In this document: piece by piece, positions 61,664 to 64,000 of the stretch
How the letters are laid out: each line of letters starts with the position of its first letter
Numbering within the stretch: position 1 is the stretch's first letter
NCBI GenBank assembly: GCA_022702545.1
Contig: JAHRBC010000001.1
Span: 6,386,001 to 6,450,000 of the forward strand
From: Phycomyces nitens
Taxonomy: Eukaryota; Mucoromycota; Mucoromycetes; Mucorales; Phycomycetaceae
Direction: 5' to 3'
DNA: 64,000 nt
Made by a program: the position numbers and the translations under genes
Notes under the pieces: model-generated
Database searches by the model: none
What the model was told of the DNA's origin: nothing
What the model saw: only the letters and a program-made list of their open reading frames with translations

Positions 61664-62907
61664 GTTTATTAGAGTGAAGGAAAGGTAGGATGAACAGGAC
61701 GCGTCAACAGGGGCAAAGCTTTATACAGTTTTTGAAGGCAATAGGATCACATGGGTTACTTGCCACTATTGGCTGACTTCAATCCATGACTGTGCTCTGT
61801 GTTTGTAACCCCGACACACATGATGATGAAGATGATTTGGTTGAGACGATTCTATATTTCTCTAGACCAATTAGATTTATTTCTGGTCAAGCATACTATA
61901 TAATTTATATATATTCATATATATATATTTGCTTCCTGTCTATCCTTGCTAGTTTTCATATTCATATATATATACAGGAATTACAGTGGTAATTATATGT
62001 GAATATCCAGCCTGATTGAAGCAATTCAGTGAATTTATATATATATATGAAAAAAAAACCATTTGCAGATTCAGGGCAGGCATGGTTTCAAAGTGAGCTC
62101 TTTGTGAGACTGATTTCATAATTGAAACTACAAGGCCATTTAGTCATTTAGCCAATATGTTTTATTTTTTATTGCTTAATTGATCTATAATATTACCAGG
62201 TACAGAATACTCTTGACATGAATAAATGGCCAAGAAAGAATGGCTTGCAGGTCATAAACAGCCCAGTTGTCTATACTGTGTATTGGTGACAATATACAGC
62301 ACAATACAATTCAATGGGCCACATTATAGATATTAAGCATCCAAACATTGCCAAATAATACTGACAAGATGTTAGACATAAAAATGATACATCGATGTGT
62401 ATATATAATCTATATGTGATTCTTTATTAGTATGTATAACAAGATTATAATGATTATTTTTCTGAAATAAGAGCAGAAATTGATCATTGGCATCTCCCGA
62501 GTCAGTCTTGACTCTTTGTAATGTTTTGTGCACTTTAATATATATTCTTTGAGAATTTTCAATATAATCCCAGGTGCATCGTAGACAAGACCTTTGGCTA
62601 TTGAAAATGGAGTCCAATACATATATTATTTGCCTTCTTTTTCTTATTTAATAATAAAACTAGTCTACCAAAGATTTTCAGAGGCATAATCTAATGGTCA
62701 TGGATTTACATTGATATTGGATATCAATATATTACCATGGGCCCAAAAGTGTCTAGAAAATGTATCTAGAAAATGTCTTTATGGCACTTTGGGTATTGTG
62801 GCCTGTCCATTTGGTTAGTGGCTATATTTATTTATTCTTTATTCTTTGGATTATGTGTAATATATAGAGTAGGGAGTGGTAATGCAAGTGAAGTTCATAA
62901 AGGGATT
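61664..62907. other. Intergenic spacer
   Basis: About 1.2 kb of AT-rich DNA between two minus-strand genes, with several TATATATA stretches (61905-61975, 62035-62050). The frames at 62372-62622 (-) have no recognisable domain. Confidence 0.55.
61719..61725 (-). promoter_or_regulatory. TATA box of the SCP2 gene
   Basis: TATAAAG on the minus strand within CTGTATAAAGC, about 56 bp upstream of the start codon. Confidence 0.55.
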
Positions 62908-63601
62908 TTATACGCGCTCAGCCACCCAGATTGCCGTTTTACAGCCCTGCATAATTCCAGCCTTGAGTACACTGTGGAACGGTGCCTGTCGAGCATCGTG
63001 CTGAACTGCAATATCATGGTGCTCAAGCTCTTCATCTCTAAACTGGGCCACGGTCTATAGTTTACACAAATACCAATGTTGCCTTAGTAAGGCCACCATA
63101 TAACTCTCATCAAGTTACCTTGCTAAGGTCAACCAGCTGCTGGTTGTGGTCCCCGAACCCCCACAGCTCTCTCAACTGATCATCATAGTGGTTTCCAATC
63201 ACTGTCTCTACTGCCTCTGTACAGGCCATAGCTGCTTCTTTTCCCATCAGTGCAGTAGCGGCTCCCAATGCAAACCCTGCTGCTTCCCAGACAGGACGCA
63301 ACAGACTAGGCCTGACACGATGCTCGCCAATAAGATGGTTAAACCTCTCGAGATGCTGCTTCTCCTGTTCCCACATCTCATGAAGAATAGGTCCCAACTT
63401 CTTGTCATTTCCAAGAATTGCCAACTGGCCCTTGTAGATATAGTATGCTCCAACTTCGCCAGCCTGGTCAACACGAATCATAGGCTCCAGAGCATCTTTC
63501 TCGCGTTGTGTTAAACTGCGCTGGCTCACACCAGGGAGAGTAGAATAAAGTCGCACTGGGCGGCTCAAACGTAAAGTCGACAAGGCTGCTTTTGAAATCA
63601 T
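62908..63601 (-). CDS. COQ7: 5-demethoxyubiquinone hydroxylase, Coq7
   Basis: Two exons, 63119-63601 and 62908-63054, give about 209 residues. A presequence-like N-terminus (MISKAALSTLRLSRPVRLYS) suits mitochondrial import. The di-iron ligand motifs of the Coq7/Cat5 family are all visible: DQAGEVGAYYIYKGQ (Glu), WEQEKQHLERF (ExxH), ACTEAVETVIGNHYDDQL (Glu), and FRDEELEHHDIA (ExxH, after the intron). The C-terminus is MQGCKTAIWVAERV. The enzyme hydroxylates demethoxyubiquinone in ubiquinone synthesis at the inner mitochondrial membrane, as part of the CoQ synthome. Length and the ending ...WVAER[IV] agree with the family. Confidence 0.95.
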
Positions 63602-63837
63602 TATGTTCCCGAGAGTTGATAAAGAGGTCTTTATAAATAATAATAATAAAAATACACGGATATTTGTATATCGAGCAAGGGCCTTTTTGTTTTTTCTTCC
63701 TCCAGCTCCAAAACCTCTTTTGAAAAGAGTCGATTGCCTTGTTAGGAAGTGTGTGTGACTGTTCAGAAGAGGACGCGCAATCCCACATCACTTGCCTTGC
63801 GCGTCTTCTCTCTTGTTCAAGCATCACAATTCTTACC

Positions 63838-64000
63838 ATGGTGAGCCAATAACCATACAGCACTTCTTTACAAGAGCCTATAGGACCTTTGTACTTATAA
63901 ACTCTCTAGTCTTTCCGCATCGCCCCAAGTGCTCGCCCAGAGATTACCACCAAGTCGACTTTCGATACCTCACACTCCGAATTCGGTAGTCATGACACAC
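63838..64000 (+). CDS. Possible start of a divergent gene (ATG followed directly by an intron)
   Basis: A pyrimidine-rich leader (TCTTCTCTCTTGTTC...ATTCTTACC) ends at ATG 63838-63840, immediately followed by GTGAGC, a good 5' splice site. An intron directly after the initiator codon is common in fungal ribosomal-protein genes, but no second exon is recognisable before the window ends, so the product is unknown. Confidence 0.35.

Noticed and set aside
63468..63863. 131-residue minus frame upstream of COQ7
   Set aside because: Overlaps the COQ7 5' region in a different frame, with no domain; COQ7 itself is clear.

Overview
The window looks like nuclear DNA of an early-diverging filamentous fungus, most likely Mucoromycota (Mucorales type). 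Genes are densely interrupted by short introns of about 45-100 nt with ordinary GT...AG ends and CTAAT-like branch points. Spacers are AT-rich and full of microsatellites. The gene content is plainly eukaryotic and fungal: a chitin-synthase activator, CLU1, ATP synthase epsilon, Gvp36, COQ7 and SNF2. No tRNA, rRNA, CRISPR or bacterial-type operon structure was seen. The species assignment is inference.

Left arm (1-27.3 kb) is gene-bearing: the 3' part of an Alr4036-type FMN-binding oxidase, a two-finger C2H2 protein, a CDK10-type kinase, a Sel1-repeat Chs4/Skt5-like protein ending in a CaaX box, CLU1/TIF31, a low-complexity Ser/Pro-rich protein, mitochondrial ATP synthase epsilon, a seven-knuckle CCHC protein (Gis2/CNBP type), a choline-transporter-like (Pns1/SLC44) protein, an F-box/LRR protein and the BAR protein Gvp36.

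The centre (27.3-38.8 kb) is a gene-poor graveyard. It holds a diverged 277-bp tandem array whose blocks carry splice-donor-like ends, decayed coding remnants, two LTR-like sequences of about 290-298 bp in inverted orientation, a Tc1-type transposase stump that breaks off at one of those LTRs, and a heavily decayed non-LTR retrotransposon (LINE) of about 3 kb.

Right arm (38.8-64 kb) is again gene-bearing: a WW/FF-domain TCERG1/Urn1-like protein, a small basic protein, the SWI/SNF-RSC ATPase (Snf2/Sth1), the PP2A catalytic subunit, a dead Tc1 element lacking all three catalytic acids, a long F-box/LRR protein followed by an internally deleted pseudogene copy of itself, a membrane protein, a tail-anchored protein, a GH16 beta-glucanase-like secreted enzyme with microexons, a peroxisomal SCP2-domain protein (SKL terminus), COQ7, and the start of a divergent gene at the right edge.

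Most genes are independent housekeeping units rather than a pathway cluster. The most notable observations are structural: three GC-AG introns, a 14-nt microexon encoding part of the GH16 active site, the 277-bp array, the inverted LTR pair nested in a transposase, and the F-box duplication and decay. I did not find convincing evidence of a new multi-gene system.
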